DNA from: Quercus robur
Taxonomy: Eukaryota; Streptophyta; Magnoliopsida; Fagales; Fagaceae
Direction of reading: 5' to 3'
Assembly (NCBI RefSeq): GCF_932294415.1
Contig: NC_065536.1
Location: forward strand, 5,528,974 to 5,592,973
Length of the DNA stretch: 64,000 nt
The notes under the pieces were generated by a model that saw only the letters and a program-made list of their open reading frames with translations, was not told the DNA's origin and searched no databases. Position numbers and translations under genes: made by a program. Positions 11,170-23,901 of the stretch are shown here, piece by piece (the stretch's first letter is position 1; every line of letters starts with the position of its first letter).

Positions 11170-12469
11170 AGCAGAAATGGTAGTTACAAAATTCTTAAGA
11201 CACCTTATACAGGGCCCCTTAACCCGAGAGGCTTCCAACTGGGCGATCAAAGATATCATGGTGGACTTGGGGCGAGATTGGAACCGAGTGCCTTTTGAGT
11301 TTCCCTCAGACATAAAGCACTTGCTTCAAGCCACTCCATTGTCACTAGCAGGTAGAAGTGGTGATAAGCTTGCATGGGCTGTGAATCCGAAGGATAGCTT
11401 TGATTTAAAGAGTGCCTATAAATTGGATTTGGAAAGCTCCGACTCTTCCTCGCATCAAAACTTTTTTATGGCGATGTGCTCACAATAGCATTGCTGTCAA
11501 AGAATGTCTCACAAGAAGAGGAGTGGTAGAAGATGGAAATTGTCCCATTTGCAATAGGGAAATTGAATCTACTTTGCATGCCTTGAGGGACTGCCCTTGG
11601 GTTCAATTGGTGTGGAGACAACTTGGTGTGCAGATGAGCAATCACGGGTTCTGGACTTCCAACTTGACAAATTTTTTAAACTTAAATGGTAGATTTAACA
11701 CCAACCAACCTACGGGAAAACCCCCTTGGAAAATTCTTTTTCCTTTCGCTATTTGGAACATATGGAAGTATAGGAATGATTTTGTCTTCAACAGGAAAAT
11801 GCAGAACCTTAACTTGGTGATTGATATCCAAAATCAAGTTGTGGAGTTTATGTGTTGTGTCTCGCCTCCGAGAGAACTGTCACGCTGCATTATCAAGAGG
11901 GTGCGTTGGGAGAAACCACCACTTGGATGGGCTAAGCTTAACACGGACGGGGCTGTTGTAGGAAATCTGGGTCTAGCAGGGTGTGGGGGTCTGATCAGGG
12001 AAGAACATGGCACATGGCTTGCTGGTTTTTCAAGGAATATTGGGTCAACTACTAGTTATGCAGTTGAACTGTGGGGCCTTAAGGATGGACTAGCACTATG
12101 CTACAATTTGAATATACTCTCTCTTGTTGTTGCACTTGATGCCAAATCAATTGTTGATGTATTTCAGAACCCAAACTATGAAAATAATATTAATTTCCCA
12201 TTTTGGATGATTGCAGGCAGCTGATGATGCAGTTCCAACAAATTTAGTTTAAACACTGCTACCGGGAGACAAACCGTTGTGCGGATATGTTGGCTAAGTT
12301 GGGGTTGGACCAGAATTTATGTTTGGTGCATTTTGATTGTCCACCTGAGAACATTAGGACTATTTTGGATGAGGATTGTAATGGAATGTTTTTTGATAGA
12401 ACCTGTGCTGATCTTGATGTATTTTCTTAATCTTTAATGAATCATCTGTTTACCCCAAAAAAAAAAAAA
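11170..12469 (+). mobile_element. 5'-truncated LINE: zf-RVT and RNase H region
   Basis: The first frame (11177-11488) gives GPLTREASNWAIKDIM..., the stretch before the reverse-transcriptase zinc-binding domain. The next (11412-12224) has the zf-RVT core, PRIKTFLWRCAHNSIAVKEC with CPICNREIESTLHALRDCPW, then an RNase H-like domain with LNTDGAVVGNLGLAGCGG. A third frame after 12224 carries YRETNRCADMLAKLG and ends before a poly-A tail at 12457-12469. At least two frameshifts separate these. The reverse transcriptase and endonuclease are absent. No clear target duplication was seen. It is a dead L1-type LINE copy. Confidence 0.85.
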
Positions 12470-12563
12470 GACCTATAATAAGCAAAAAGTACTTTTCATT
12501 TTTAGAAAAACCATAATGTGAGACCTGTTAAATTAAATAAATGAATAAATTCATCATCTCCTA

Positions 12564-12746
12564 AGAGCATTAGCATTTGGGGGTTACAACCCCCCAAATT
12601 GCTATTTTAGGAATTGAGACACTAAAAAAGTTCTTTAACCTGGTATTTATATCTAAAACATTTTAGTATCCATGAACAGTAGGTACTTATATTTACAACC
12701 TACAGTTCATGAGTTTGTAAACACAAAATAATATAATTTATTAACC

Positions 12747-12797
<51 letters not shown>

Positions 12798-13566
12798 ATT
12801 TTTTCTCTGACTCTCTTCTCTGCACTACTTCGTCCTTTCTTCTCCCTCAGTCCCTCTCAATCTTCAAATCTCTCTTCTCTCTCAACTTTCCCTCATGATT
12901 TTGGGTAGGATCTCCGAATCTCTCTTCTCTCTTAGTTCTCCCTAGCAATTTTAGGTACTGATTTGGGTTGGTGGTACAAATCAGAGTTTGGGTCGGTGGC
13001 TATGGTTGGAGTTTGGGTCGGTCATTTGGGTTTGCGTTTGGGTGGTTTTGGGTCAGATTTAGGTGGTGTTTGGGTCGGCATTTGGGTCAAATTTTGGGTG
13101 GTGTTTGGGTCAGATTTAGGGGGTGTTTAGGTCTTCTTTTGGATTGGCGTTTGGGTGGCAATTGGGTTGACGTTTGGGTCGGTGGGTGTTTCGATGGTAG
13201 CAATGGGTTGTTTCAGTGCTTGCTAGTTTTGGTGATGGGTTTCAGTGATGGTTGTTTTGGTGGTGGCTGGGTTTCACTAGTGGGTCGTTTTGGTGATTTT
13301 ATTTTAGCATTAAACATAATAAATTAATATAAACAATATAATAAAATAATATATCTATTACATTAAACAACTACCACCACCTCCAACACAAAAAAATAAT
13401 ATAAGTTTTAATAAAATATTTCTTTTTTACCATCTTAGCTATCATGCATAGCCATCTTTGGCTATACACTATAGCTCAACAACCAATTTTTTTAGCTTTT
13501 CCTTCATAATTGCAACATGCTTTTTAGTATTGGTAGTGCTAAAAAAACAACCAATGCTAGTGCTAA
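12564..13566. mobile_element. Non-autonomous inverted-repeat element A, about 1 kb
   Basis: The left end agagcattagcatttgg is matched inverted by ccaatgctagtgctaa at the right end. The interior has a hairpin (gggggttacaacccccc), a long (CT)n at 12753-12796, a G/T-rich tail full of ggttt/gggtcg repeats and an AT-rich right part. No transposase. The same plan recurs in element B at 37968-38969. Confidence 0.6.
12753..12796. repeat. (CT)n microsatellite
   Basis: An uninterrupted CT dinucleotide run of about 22 units inside element A. Confidence 0.95.
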
Positions 13567-14297
13567 TACAATGAAATTTTAGGAGGATGATGGCAAAAAT
13601 CTTACGATTCTTATCCTCAAATGCTGACAGTACGTGAACGATATTCTTATCTTCAAGTTTGGTGTCTGAATTGTTTTCTTCCCTAGCTAGAAAGTGCCAA
13701 AGTAAGGAAGGTAGAAGGAATTAAATTTCTCCGCACAGTACAAGTGGGTAAAGCATTAAAGTTTCTGGGTGTATATATATAGATATATTTGCCACTCCTT
13801 AACTCCTAAATCCTAATTGCGTGCATTGTGGATATGAATACCAGCAGCACAAGTCACTTTCTGAATTAAGGTTGGTGGTGGGTACGTATAGTAGGGGTTA
13901 GGATGTGTTTTGGTGTCGTATTTTACTTTTAAGTGGCCATGCGACAGCATCCACATGGATATTGAATTATTGCATATGTCTTTTAGGATTTTTAATACAT
14001 GAATTAGCCATTTTCTTTTATTTTGTAGTCAAAGTTTCATTTACCATTCACTTGAAAATATTTTTAGTACTTAATAACAACTCTTAAAGTACAACTAATG
14101 TGAAGTATGATATTTTGGTTAATACTCATTAAATGGTCAGATTGTAAAATTTATAAAATTATGAACATATATATACATAAACTTCAAAGTTTAACTTAAA
14201 AACAATAAAAAATTTGGAGTTTATAATTTAGTTGTCCTTAAGTTATATTATCTATACACACGGGAAGAAGAATAGATTATTCCATCAAGAATTTGAG

Positions 14298-14329
<32 letters not shown>

Positions 14330-14410
14330 CTCCTAAAAAGTTATAAAAGTGTTTTTTTCCCCTTTTTTTTAATTATTAAAACTATTACTTCTTTTTTCTT
14401 TTTTCCTTCA

Positions 14411-14442
<32 letters not shown>

Positions 14443-14722
14443 GGTTTTGAACTAATAGGAAAGATTTTCTTTTCCTTTTTCAATTGAAGTTTGTCATAAA
14501 AAATAATGGTCTATTACTCTTTTAGTTATGGTACAAAGAAAAAAATAATTACGTAAATAAAATTCATAAGAAGGCCTTCTTATGAATTTTTATTTTTATT
14601 TTTTTAATAATGATGGATGAAGGGAAAAATTCCTTTTTTATAATAAGGATTATCGACAAAACTTCATTGGTAAGTTTCAATGTTCATGCATGTGCTGACT
14701 CCTATTAATCATCGAGTATGAG
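13567..14722. other. Gene-free AT-rich stretch
   Basis: It holds an A-run near 14305, a (TA)n microsatellite at about 14415-14443 and short palindromic AT sequence near 14570 (agaaggccttct). The last five bases, atgag (14718-14722), are the left target duplication of the Tat element. Confidence 0.6.
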
Positions 14723-15195
14723 TGACGGGAATGACAACTCTACATACCGCTGACGAAGATAACATTACTGACGAGAGAACCATCCATGACGAGGAGGAGA
14801 AACAGCGAAGGAAGCTATCATCACCGACGAGGCAAAGAGTTATTCAATGCGATCAATCAATGATCCGAGCAGTTACCAAATCAACCAAGAAGACCGTTGG
14901 AGGGCCTATTAAAAGTCTCATTACTGGCCAGGTGCGTTACAAAAGAAAGCATTAACAGCCTCAACGGCTAGCCCTGATGGGCTCAGGTATAAAACTCTCA
15001 CACAACCAACAGAAGGGGATATGCAAAAATACTCTGAAACTATCTATTCTTTTCTTTATTGTGTTTAACTGTGATCCTAACTTTGGCATCGGAGACTTTG
15101 TGGCAGGCGCCACACCGGTGTCTCGCGACGAGCAAACCTTCACGCCTCACGGGTGATTCCATCTGCACATTCACTGACGGATTTGTGTTCCATCA
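14723..15195 (+). repeat. 5' LTR of the Tat element
   Basis: 473 bp, starting tgacggg and ending ttccatca. A TATA-like tataaaactctc lies near 14987 and is a plausible core promoter. The copy at 23902-24374 is identical by eye. Confidence 0.95.
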
Positions 15196-15197
15196 GT

Positions 15198-15216
15198 TTG
15201 GCGCCGTCTGTGGGGA
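15198..15216 (+). promoter_or_regulatory. Primer-binding site of the Tat element
   Basis: ttggcgccgtctgtgggga lies two bases after the 5' LTR. It is the same 19 bases as the minus-strand site at 4275-4293. Confidence 0.85.
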
Positions 15217-15271
15217 CGAGTTTTCAGATTTATAGTCGAAAACGTAGTTTCCATCAATTCACCATATCCAG

Positions 15272-18200
15272 ATGGAATCCAACCCAGATTCAACGGCCTT
15301 GGCCCAGCAAGTTCAAGCCCTGGCAGCCACCATTGAGGAACTCACCAGGCAGAACCAGGAAATGAAGCTGCGACTCCAGCAGGTTCAACAAGCTCAACAG
15401 GAAGAAAACCGGTCCAAGGGTAACACGGAGGGAGAGGGGGATAGCCAACAGAGGGAAACCCCCCGGAGACCAACTACTCCGGACGAACAAAACTCAGATC
15501 TTCTTCGGGAAATGAGGAAAGAGATGGACGAACTAAGGAGCGCCATCAAGGAAAAGACAGACCGGAGTGTAGACAAGATGGTAAGGGCTACAGATTCACC
15601 CTTCACTGCAGCAGTACTTGATTGCCCCGTGCCGTCAAAGTTTCGCCTGCCTCAGTTAGAACCATTTGACGGACTCAAGGACCCTCAGGATCATCTTAAT
15701 ACCTTTAAGACGACTCTGGGCCTTCAACAACCACCTGACGAGATATTATGCCGTTCCTTCCCTACAACTCTCAAAGGAGCAGCAAGAGAATGGTTTACTA
15801 AGTTGCCAAACTCGTCCATAGACAACTTCGACCAGCTAAGCAGCGCTTTCCTGCGTCACTTCATAGGGGGACAACGCCCAAGGAGACCAGTAGATTACTT
15901 ACTCACCATAAGACAGGGAGAGAAGGAGACTCTGAGGTCATATGTCAAGCGATTCACCCGGGAAACTCTGGAGGTGGACGAAGCTGATGACAAGGTGCAA
16001 TTGACGACCTTCAAGGCAGGGTTGAAATCCAGAGATCTTGTAGCCTCTCTTGCCAAAAACCCCCCGAAGACAATGGCTGAGATGCTCCTGAAGGCCCAAA
16101 AATACATGAACGCGGAAGACGCTCTAGCTGCCATAAAAGATACCGAGAGGCTGGGAGACAAGCCCAAGCGGGAAGACGACCGCAGAGGGCAAAAGAGAGA
16201 CAGACCAGAACGTCGGAACAATGACGGGAATAGAAGGAGGGATGAAAGAAATCCTCGTCAGGTAAAATTTACTCCATTGGTTATGCCTGTTGACAAGATT
16301 TTCACGCAGATCAAGGACGAGCATCATCTCAAATGGCCCAGGCCATTACACTCGTCCCCCAACGTACGTGACAAGAACAAGTATTGCCGGTTCCACAGAG
16401 ACCACGGCCACAACACGGAAGATTGCAGAGACCTGAAGGAACAAATAGAGGAGTTAATACGGAAAGGAAAGTTGCAGAAATTTGTAAAGAAAGGAGAACA
16501 TAACAAGTTCAGAGACGACAACAGGACCCAAAATGAATCCTTCATTCGGGATGACGACCATACGTCCCAACCTCCACGCAAAGTGATCGGGGAGATAAAC
16601 ACGATCACGGGAGGACCAGTCTCAGGAGGGTCATTCAGGTCGCTTAGAAAAGCATACCACAGACAGGTAAACAGCGTCCACGCTGTTCCTCCGTCCAAGT
16701 ACCGACGAACATACCAAGATATGTCCTTTAATGAAGGAGACGCCAGGGGAGTGAAACAGCCTCACAACGATCCCCTGGTCATAGTGCTGAATATAGAAGG
16801 GTTCAATACCAGAAGGATCCTTGTTGATAACGGAAGCTCGGCGGACATCATCTACCTCCCAGCCTTCCAGCAGTTGAAGTTAGATCCAAAAAGGCTCCGT
16901 CCTTTTGACTCTCCGCTTGTCAGTTTCAGTGGAGACAGGGTCTACCCCAGGGGTATAGTGACTCTGACGGTAACAGCAGGGACCTATCCGTTGCAGCTGA
17001 CCAAACAAGTAGATTTCCTGGTTGTAGATTGCCCCTCGTCCTACAATGTCATCATTGGGAGGCCTACCCTAAACAAATGGAAGGCAGCAACGTCCACATA
17101 CTGTTTGAAGGTGAAATTCCCAACAGACGATGGTGTAGGTGAAGTAAAGGGAGATCAGGTCCTGGCGAGGGAGTGCTACCAGGCCGTACTGGCAAGAAAG
17201 GAGAACCACACGTGGACGATAGAAGAAAAAGAGGAAGACAGAATGGAGATCCTGGAAGCAGTGGAGTTGGTAGAAGGAAATGCGGACAGGACAACCAGGA
17301 TAGGGACGACGCTAAGCCCTGAGATGAGAGTGAAACTCATAAAGTTCCTTAAAGGGAATCTTGATGTCTTCGCATGGAGTCACGAGGACATGCCAGGCAT
17401 ATCTCCAGGGATCATCCAGCATAGACTAAATGTGGACGCCAACAAGAAGCCCGTTCAGCAACGACGAAGAACTTTCGCTCCAGAGCGAGATCAGGCAGTA
17501 GCAGAAGAGGTAACCAAACTATTGACAGCAGGGTTCATCCGAGAGGTATACTACCCAGAATGGCTCGCCAACATCGTCCTGGTAAAGAAACCAAATGGAA
17601 AGTGGAGAATGTGTGTAGACTTCACTGATCTGAATAAAGCATGCCCAAAGGACAGCTTCCCTCTACCAAGGATAGACCAACTCGTGGATTCTACCGCTGG
17701 ACACAAGTTGTTGACGTTCATGGATGCCTTCTCAGGGTACAACCAGATAAAGATGGCTGAAGAAGACCAGGAGAAGACCGCCTTCATCACCAGCCAGGGA
17801 CTCTATTGTTACAAGGTGATGCCTTTTGGGTTGAAAAACGCTGGAGCTACATACCAGAGGTTGGTAAACAAAATGTTCAACCAACAAATTGGCAGGAACA
17901 TGGAAGTATACGTAGACGATATGCTCGTCAAGAGTAAGGAAGAGCTCGCCCATCTGGACGACCTGGAGGAGACTTTTGCAACCCTGAGAAAACACCAGAT
18001 GAAGTTAAATCCTAGCAAATGTGTTTTTGGGGTAGCCTCGGGAAAATTCCTGGGATTCATGGTGTCCCAGAGAGGAATAGAAGCCAATCCAGAGAAGGTA
18101 CAAGCTATCATTGACATGGCTTCACCCAAAACCGTCAAGGATGTACAAAAACTTACGGGAAGGATAGCAGCTCTAAACAGGTTCGTCTCCAGGGCCACAG

Positions 18201-20446
18201 ACAAATGCTTGCCCTTTTTCAAAACCCTCAAGCAGGCCTTTGCTTGGACTGACGAATGCGAAGCAGCGTTCCAAGAGTTGAAACGATATCTGAGCAGTCC
18301 ACCTCTCCTGAGCCCGTCTAAAGGAGGGGAGAACCTATATTTGTACCTGGCAGTATCAGCGTCGGCAGTCAGCGCAGCCTTGATTAGAGAAGAAGGCAAG
18401 AAGCAACTCCCGGTGTACTACGTCAGCCAGGCCTTTCAAGGAGCTGAGTTCAGGTACCCAAGAATTGAAAAGATTGCGTTCGCACTTATAGTAGCTTCGC
18501 GCAAGCTCAGACCGTATTTCCAGTCAAATCCTATCCTCGTAATGACGGACCAGCCAATCAAGAAGTCAATGAACAAACCGGAAGCAGCAGGGAGAATGGT
18601 CCAATGGGCAATCGAACTCAGTCAATTTGACATCGAGTACCATCCAAGAGCAGCCATCAAGGCACAAGCCCTGGCTGACTTCATCGCTGAATTCACTCTT
18701 CCAGACGAAGCAGGAACTACCGACGTAGGTGGAAAATGGATAATACAGACAGATGGTTCGTCAGCCCAAAAGAGGGGGGGAGTAGGGGTCGTCATAACCA
18801 CCCCCGACGGAGAAGTGATGAAATATGGAGTTCAACTGGAGTTCCCAGCCACCAATAACGAAGCCGAATATGAAGGAATACTGACGGGCTTGAGGCTTGG
18901 AAAAGCTCTTGGTGCCAAAAACTTGCTTATCCAGAGTGATTCAAAGCTGGTAATCGGACAGATCAGTGGAGAGTACGAGGCAAAGGAGGAAAGGATGCAG
19001 AAATACCTTAAACTGACAAGGCAGCTAACTCAGGAGTTCGACACAGTGGATTTCGTCCAGATACCAAGAAACCAGAATATTGAAGCTGACGAAGTGTCGA
19101 AACTAGCATCGTCAGAAGCAGGAATGACAAGCGCAGACATGGCAATAGAAATTCAGAAATGCCCAAGTATTGAGGAGGTGGCAGTGCTCACCACCCAGAG
19201 CATAAACACCTGGATGACGCCCTTGATATCCTACCTCCAAGACGGACACTTACCTCAGAATACTGACGAAGCCAGAAAGGTCAGAAAGAGAGCGGCTAGG
19301 TTCACGATCCTAAATGACGTCTTGTACAAGAGAGGCTTCTCTATGCCCTACCTGAAGTGCGTCGACGAGGACGAGGCCAAATACATCCTAGAAGAGGTAC
19401 ACGGAGGAGTCTGTGGCGACCATGCCGGCCCCAGATCCCTAGTAAACAAAGTGATAAGAGCGGGGTACTTTTGGCCAACCATGCAGGGGGATGCTGCTAA
19501 CCTCGTCAGGAGATGCAACAGATGCCAGCGGTACGGGAATGTACAACGGCTTCCAGCAGAGAAGATGACGACCATATCCTCCCCATGGCCATTCGCGCAA
19601 TGGGGAATCGACATCGTCGGTCCTCTGCCCCAAGGTAAAGGTCAGGTAAAATTCCTTCTAGTTGCTATTGACTATTTCACAAAATGGGTTGAAGCAGAGG
19701 CTCTAGCAACCATCACTGAGGCTCGGATCCGGAGCTTCGTATGGAAAAACATTATCTGCAGGTTCGGGATCCCTTTGACGATCATATCCGATAATGGGAA
19801 GCAGTTCGATAGCCAAGGCTTCAGAGAGTTCTGCTCGAACCTCGGGATCAAGAATCAATTCTCATCCCCGGGACACCCCCAGGCAAATGGACAGACGGAA
19901 GTAACAAACAGGACGTTGCTCAAGATAATCAAAACCAAGCTGGACGAAGCAAAAGGTGCCTGGCCCGAAGAACTGCCTAATGTCTTGTGGGCATACAGGA
20001 CTACAGCCAGAACCCCGACAGGAGAGACACCCTTCAGGCTCACCTACGGCTCAGAAGCAGTGATCCCAGTAGAAGTTGGAGTAACAAGCATCAGGCGAGG
20101 AGCTTTCAGAGAGGGACTCAATGACGAGGGACTGCGGTTCAACCTGGATTGCTTGGATGAAATAAGAGACAATGCGTCCAGTCGAATGACAAAGTATCAA
20201 AAGAAAATGGCCGAGTATTACAATAAGAGGGTCAAACTCAGGCGGCTGGCCATAGGGGACCTCGTCCTTCGCAAAGTCACTATAGCTACTAAAGACCAGA
20301 CTCAAGGGAAGCTGGGCCCTACATGGGAAGGGCCATATCGCGTCGTTCATTACTCTAGGCAAGGGAGTTACCATCTGGAAACTATGGACGGACGAAAACT
20401 CCCTCGTCCTTGGAACATTGAGCATTTAAAGAAATACCATGAGTAA
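15272..20446 (+). CDS. Gag-pol polyprotein of the Tat element
   Basis: A single 1724-codon frame. In order: a gag domain at roughly residues 115-290 ([20 protein letters not shown]), a basic stretch, a zinc-knuckle-like [14 protein letters not shown] near 370, an aspartic protease with DNGSSAD near 518, a reverse transcriptase with YVDDM near 880, an RNase H, a second RNase H beginning TDGSSAQ near 1157, and an integrase with an HHCC zinc finger (near 1375-1415) and catalytic D, D and E in GIDIVG, SDNGK and GQTEV. Two RNase H domains and no chromodomain are typical of Tat. Gag and pol share one frame, so no frameshift is needed. The start at 15272 is the first ATG after the primer-binding site that opens the long frame. 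Confidence 0.95.
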   Translation: MESNPDSTALAQQVQALAATIEELTRQNQEMKLRLQQVQQAQQEENRSKGNTEGEGDSQQRETPRRPTTPDEQNSDLLREMRKEMDELRSAIKEKTDRSVDKMVRATDSPFTAAVLDCPVPSKFRLPQLEPFDGLKDPQDHLNTFKTTLGLQQPPDEILCRSFPTTLKGAAREWFTKLPNSSIDNFDQLSSAFLRHFIGGQRPRRPVDYLLTIRQGEKETLRSYVKRFTRETLEVDEADDKVQLTTFKAGLKSRDLVASLAKNPPKTMAEMLLKAQKYMNAEDALAAIKDTERLGDKPKREDDRRGQKRDRPERRNNDGNRRRDERNPRQVKFTPLVMPVDKIFTQIKDEHHLKWPRPLHSSPNVRDKNKYCRFHRDHGHNTEDCRDLKEQIEELIRKGKLQKFVKKGEHNKFRDDNRTQNESFIRDDDHTSQPPRKVIGEINTITGGPVSGGSFRSLRKAYHRQVNSVHAVPPSKYRRTYQDMSFNEGDARGVKQPHNDPLVIVLNIEGFNTRRILVDNGSSADIIYLPAFQQLKLDPKRLRPFDSPLVSFSGDRVYPRGIVTLTVTAGTYPLQLTKQVDFLVVDCPSSYNVIIGRPTLNKWKAATSTYCLKVKFPTDDGVGEVKGDQVLARECYQAVLARKENHTWTIEEKEEDRMEILEAVELVEGNADRTTRIGTTLSPEMRVKLIKFLKGNLDVFAWSHEDMPGISPGIIQHRLNVDANKKPVQQRRRTFAPERDQAVAEEVTKLLTAGFIREVYYPEWLANIVLVKKPNGKWRMCVDFTDLNKACPKDSFPLPRIDQLVDSTAGHKLLTFMDAFSGYNQIKMAEEDQEKTAFITSQGLYCYKVMPFGLKNAGATYQRLVNKMFNQQIGRNMEVYVDDMLVKSKEELAHLDDLEETFATLRKHQMKLNPSKCVFGVASGKFLGFMVSQRGIEANPEKVQAIIDMASPKTVKDVQKLTGRIAALNRFVSRATDKCLPFFKTLKQAFAWTDECEAAFQELKRYLSSPPLLSPSKGGENLYLYLAVSASAVSAALIREEGKKQLPVYYVSQAFQGAEFRYPRIEKIAFALIVASRKLRPYFQSNPILVMTDQPIKKSMNKPEAAGRMVQWAIELSQFDIEYHPRAAIKAQALADFIAEFTLPDEAGTTDVGGKWIIQTDGSSAQKRGGVGVVITTPDGEVMKYGVQLEFPATNNEAEYEGILTGLRLGKALGAKNLLIQSDSKLVIGQISGEYEAKEERMQKYLKLTRQLTQEFDTVDFVQIPRNQNIEADEVSKLASSEAGMTSADMAIEIQKCPSIEEVAVLTTQSINTWMTPLISYLQDGHLPQNTDEARKVRKRAARFTILNDVLYKRGFSMPYLKCVDEDEAKYILEEVHGGVCGDHAGPRSLVNKVIRAGYFWPTMQGDAANLVRRCNRCQRYGNVQRLPAEKMTTISSPWPFAQWGIDIVGPLPQGKGQVKFLLVAIDYFTKWVEAEALATITEARIRSFVWKNIICRFGIPLTIISDNGKQFDSQGFREFCSNLGIKNQFSSPGHPQANGQTEVTNRTLLKIIKTKLDEAKGAWPEELPNVLWAYRTTARTPTGETPFRLTYGSEAVIPVEVGVTSIRRGAFREGLNDEGLRFNLDCLDEIRDNASSRMTKYQKKMAEYYNKRVKLRRLAIGDLVLRKVTIATKDQTQGKLGPTWEGPYRVVHYSRQGSYHLETMDGRKLPRPWNIEHLKKYHE

Positions 20447-20550
20447 ATGTAACACACGAATGCACTCGTTATTGAAGTTAATAAAAGTATTATTCATTCA
20501 ATGTTTTTGCGCAGGCAGTACAGGTCAACCATGAGGCCTATAAATCACTA

Positions 20551-20935
20551 AGTAACAAGATTCCGCCTTGACGGATGTAAGTTACCGACGACCATAATAC
20601 TATGGTTAAAAGACTTAAGTAACAAGATTCCGCCTTGACGGATGTAGGTTACCGACGACCATAACACTGGTTGAAAGACTTAAGTAACAAGATTCCGCCT
20701 TGACGGATGTAGGTTACCGACGGCCATAACACTGGTTGAAAGACTTAAGTAACAAGATTCCGCCTTGACGGATGTAAGTTACCGACGACCATAATACTAT
20801 GGTTAAAAGACTAAGTAATAAGATTCCGCCTTGACGGATGTAAATTACTGAAGACCATAATACTATGGTTAAAATACTAAGTAATAAAATTCCGCCTTGA
20901 CGGATGTAAATTACTGACGTTAAAAGAACAAGGGA
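20551..20935. repeat. 65-67-bp tandem array, 6 units, downstream of pol
   Basis: ttccgccttgacggatgta recurs at 20561, 20628, 20693, 20758, 20824 and 20890. The last two units are the most diverged. It lies between gag-pol and the antisense unit, the usual place for tandem repeats in Tat elements. Confidence 0.95.
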
Positions 20936-21219
20936 CAAGAGTCCGTCTAGACGGACGTAAGTCGAATGGCAGGAGTCAGTTCACAGAAGAGCACAGTGCA
21001 TTAAATCAACAACTAATTAACAAAGCACAAAAAGTACGGACGGATGTAAACCAGCCAGAAGAAAAGTAAGTACGCTTCATTCCAGCCCATAAACACTGGG
21101 TCGATATCATTGTTTTCAAAATAAAGCAAATTGTTTTGAAATTAGATTTACAAAAAAAAAAAAAAAAAGCCCAAAAACAAGACGGGCACCCACAATAATA
21201 TTTTTCTAAGTAAGTAGAG

Positions 21220-23389
21220 TCAAGCATCAGCTGTGCCTTCACTGGCCGGCACGTCAGCAACGGGTTCAGGGACATCATCACCGGGGGCAGAAGACGAAGC
21301 TGCCTCCTCCAGGGCCATTTCCTTGTCCACCTCCTCCAAATCCAGGCTCTCCAGGTTGACTCCGGAAGGATGCTTGATCATGTACCTCCGAAGAAGCTCA
21401 AATCCCTTAAAATACCAGCTGAAGAGCACGGTGTTGTACTCATCAGTGGTCTGGAAAGCCTCCACGGATCGAGCGGCGATGTTCACTAGCTTCTCCTTGG
21501 CTGCCTGAAGTTGCTCGTCCTTCTCCTGAGTCAACCCGCGCTCAACTCTGAGGTCGTCCTCCAGCACCTTGACCTTCTCCTTCAGTGTCGTGGCCTCGTC
21601 CATAGAAGTAATCAGGTTCGTCCTCAGGTCAGAGTTCTCCTTCTCCTGAGCCTCCATCCGGGTCGCCAGAGACGCCACCTTGGCCCCTTGAGTGAGGTAC
21701 TCAGCAGTGATATGGATACTCTCTCCCAACACCTGGAGGAAATTATGAAGTCGTCTATAAAAAAAAAAAAAAAAAAAAAAAGAAATGATGAAGAGGGAAG
21801 AACCCGAACCTGGACCAGTTTGTGGACGTGACGGGAAGCCACATCGTTTAAGGACAAGTCAGATAGAGCCTTCAAGTCCGCTGAAGTAACGACCTCGTGA
21901 GCTCTTTCCACAGCCAAAGACTCGTCATCCCATATGGTGGACGGACGAGTATCAGTCTTCTCCTTTCCTTTGCCAACCACGCGCGGCCTTTTAGAGCCAG
22001 GAGTAGGAATCTCTTCTATTGAAGCGGTCGGGGAGGCAGTCCTCGTCGTTTCAGAGGCTATGGAAGGAACAATGCTGAGCGGGATGGAGGCAGAACCCTT
22101 CCCGGTAACTCGCACGGTCTTCTTCCCCAAATTGGACAGGGGTTCGTCCTTCTTTGACCTCATCTTTGCATACATGTCCTTGTTAAACTTGGTCGTCATC
22201 TCTGCAAGAAGAAAGTGTGTCAAAGAAGTGCTTAAGTGTACAGAAGATGAATCAGCATTGACGAAGTTAAAACTTACTCTTTTTTCCTTCAATGCCAAGC
22301 TGACGAAGAACGAAAGGAGATGGGTCAGGACCAAGGTTGTAAAACGCAAGAGATCGAGGGTCAACCAGCTCGTCCCAGCTCTCAATCGTCTCAGCGTACC
22401 CGATGGCGGTCTCTATACGTTCCTTATATCGTCTCTTCAGCCCAGGCCGTCTCTTAACTATACCAAACAAAGAAACAAAGAAGTCAGCAAGATCAGAACT
22501 TGAAAATTGGCAAGATTGAAACAACGGGGAGAAATACTGACGCACCTAAGGTCGGGGTTCCCCACCGACGGAGTAACCTCGGGATATCACCCCAATCACT
22601 GCTAGATTGGGTCTCGAAGTCGTCCCCAGACACAAAGAAAAAGCGCGACTTCCAATACCTGAATGACGAAGGCAATCCCTTGACGATTCTAATCTTTCTC
22701 TCCCAAGGGACTAATTCGTAATATCCCCACTCTTTAGACTCTTTCAAACGATACAGGTAGGTGAGCTCACCTATCCTGATCATATCCCCGTTGGAGGCCA
22801 ACCATATTTGCATACAGTTAATGACGATCCTCCACGAGTTTGGCATGAGCTGTCCAGGGGCTATACCAAAATGATTTAAAAGTTCCATCAGGAACGGGTG
22901 GACGGGGAACCTAAGCCCACAGGTGAAGGCTGACTCATAAAAACATATTTCGCCTGGAAAGAAGTGACAAGCCCTATCTTCTTCCCTGGGACGACGAACA
23001 CGAACCCTAGACGGAAATTGAAACCTATCCTTAAATCTATTCACGGTCTCGTCATCCAGACCACAAATCTCCCTAAGGGCATAAAAAGCCCTAACCTCTC
23101 GAGAACCAGAGACGGCGGTATCTCCTTCAGCCGGGCCACCACTGGACGATAGCCCAGTCTCGAGGTCACTAGACCTAACCTCAGACATTAATCTTCTCCC
23201 TCCTAAACCCTCAAACCAATTTAGCGATTGACGGAGCAACGGTAACAACTCACTCAAAACGACACTCAGACTATTGCCTTCGTACACAAAATTTTCCAAA
23301 AAAGGGTAAGTACCCAAAGATCCCCCTAGACGCGCAAAAAGGAAGGAGATCGACGGGCAAGCTGTCCTAACCTCTAAGCTATCAACCAT
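21220..23389 (-). CDS. Antisense coding unit of the Tat element (Transposase_28-type domain)
   Basis: Four minus-strand coding blocks, 22546-23389, 22278-22457, 21810-22201 and 21220-21732, are separated by gaps with GT and AG borders. The first block contains a region matching the 'putative gypsy type transposon' family (Pfam Transposase_28): FTCGLRFPVHPFLMELLNHF, LMPNSWRIVINCMQIWLA, ESKEWGYYELVPW, SFRYWKSRFFFVSG. The last block is rich in charged heptad-like sequence and looks like a coiled coil with an acidic tail. Extra antisense ORFs between pol and the 3' LTR are known in Tat-lineage elements. The function is unknown. The first ATG used here (23389) follows a leader with a possible intron near 23550. 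Confidence 0.7.
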
Positions 23390-23901
23390 GGAAAATACAG
23401 AAACCAAAAGGAAAACAAAGCACGAAACTGAAACCCCAAAAGAAAAGCAAAAGCCAACACCAGAATAGAAGCGAAAAGGGAATAGCAAATCAGAAATTAT
23501 ACAGTAAAAGAAGAAAAAGAAGAAAGAAAAAGGAAAGAAGAACATACCTCCAATGGCGGAACGGCAGAAGCAGCACAAGGCAGATCGGAGAAGAAGGAAG
23601 CCACAAAATATTCAGAGTATCTCTAAAAAACTGGTTTGCTTTTGCTCTCTGAGAAATAAACGAAAAGTTGAAAAGGAGAAGTTTTAAATGTGGGCCAAAA
23701 AACGATTGAAAAACCAGCGGGAAACCCAAGGGTCATGCCATTAATTCCACAGACCATCAAGCGCCACGTGGCCATGATTGCGTGTAACGCCGCCACTAAA
23801 CATTAAAGGCGGAACAGAACCCCAAGAGTCACAAGAAAAACTTTTCAGCTTCTGTGATCGTCATGACAGGTCACCGACGACCCCAGAACCTGGGGGGCAA
23901 C

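Noticed and set aside
11150-12490. Target duplication for the larger LINE copy (ataataa..gcag against ataataagca)
   Set aside because: The match is short, gapped and in AT-rich sequence, so it is not distinguishable from chance.
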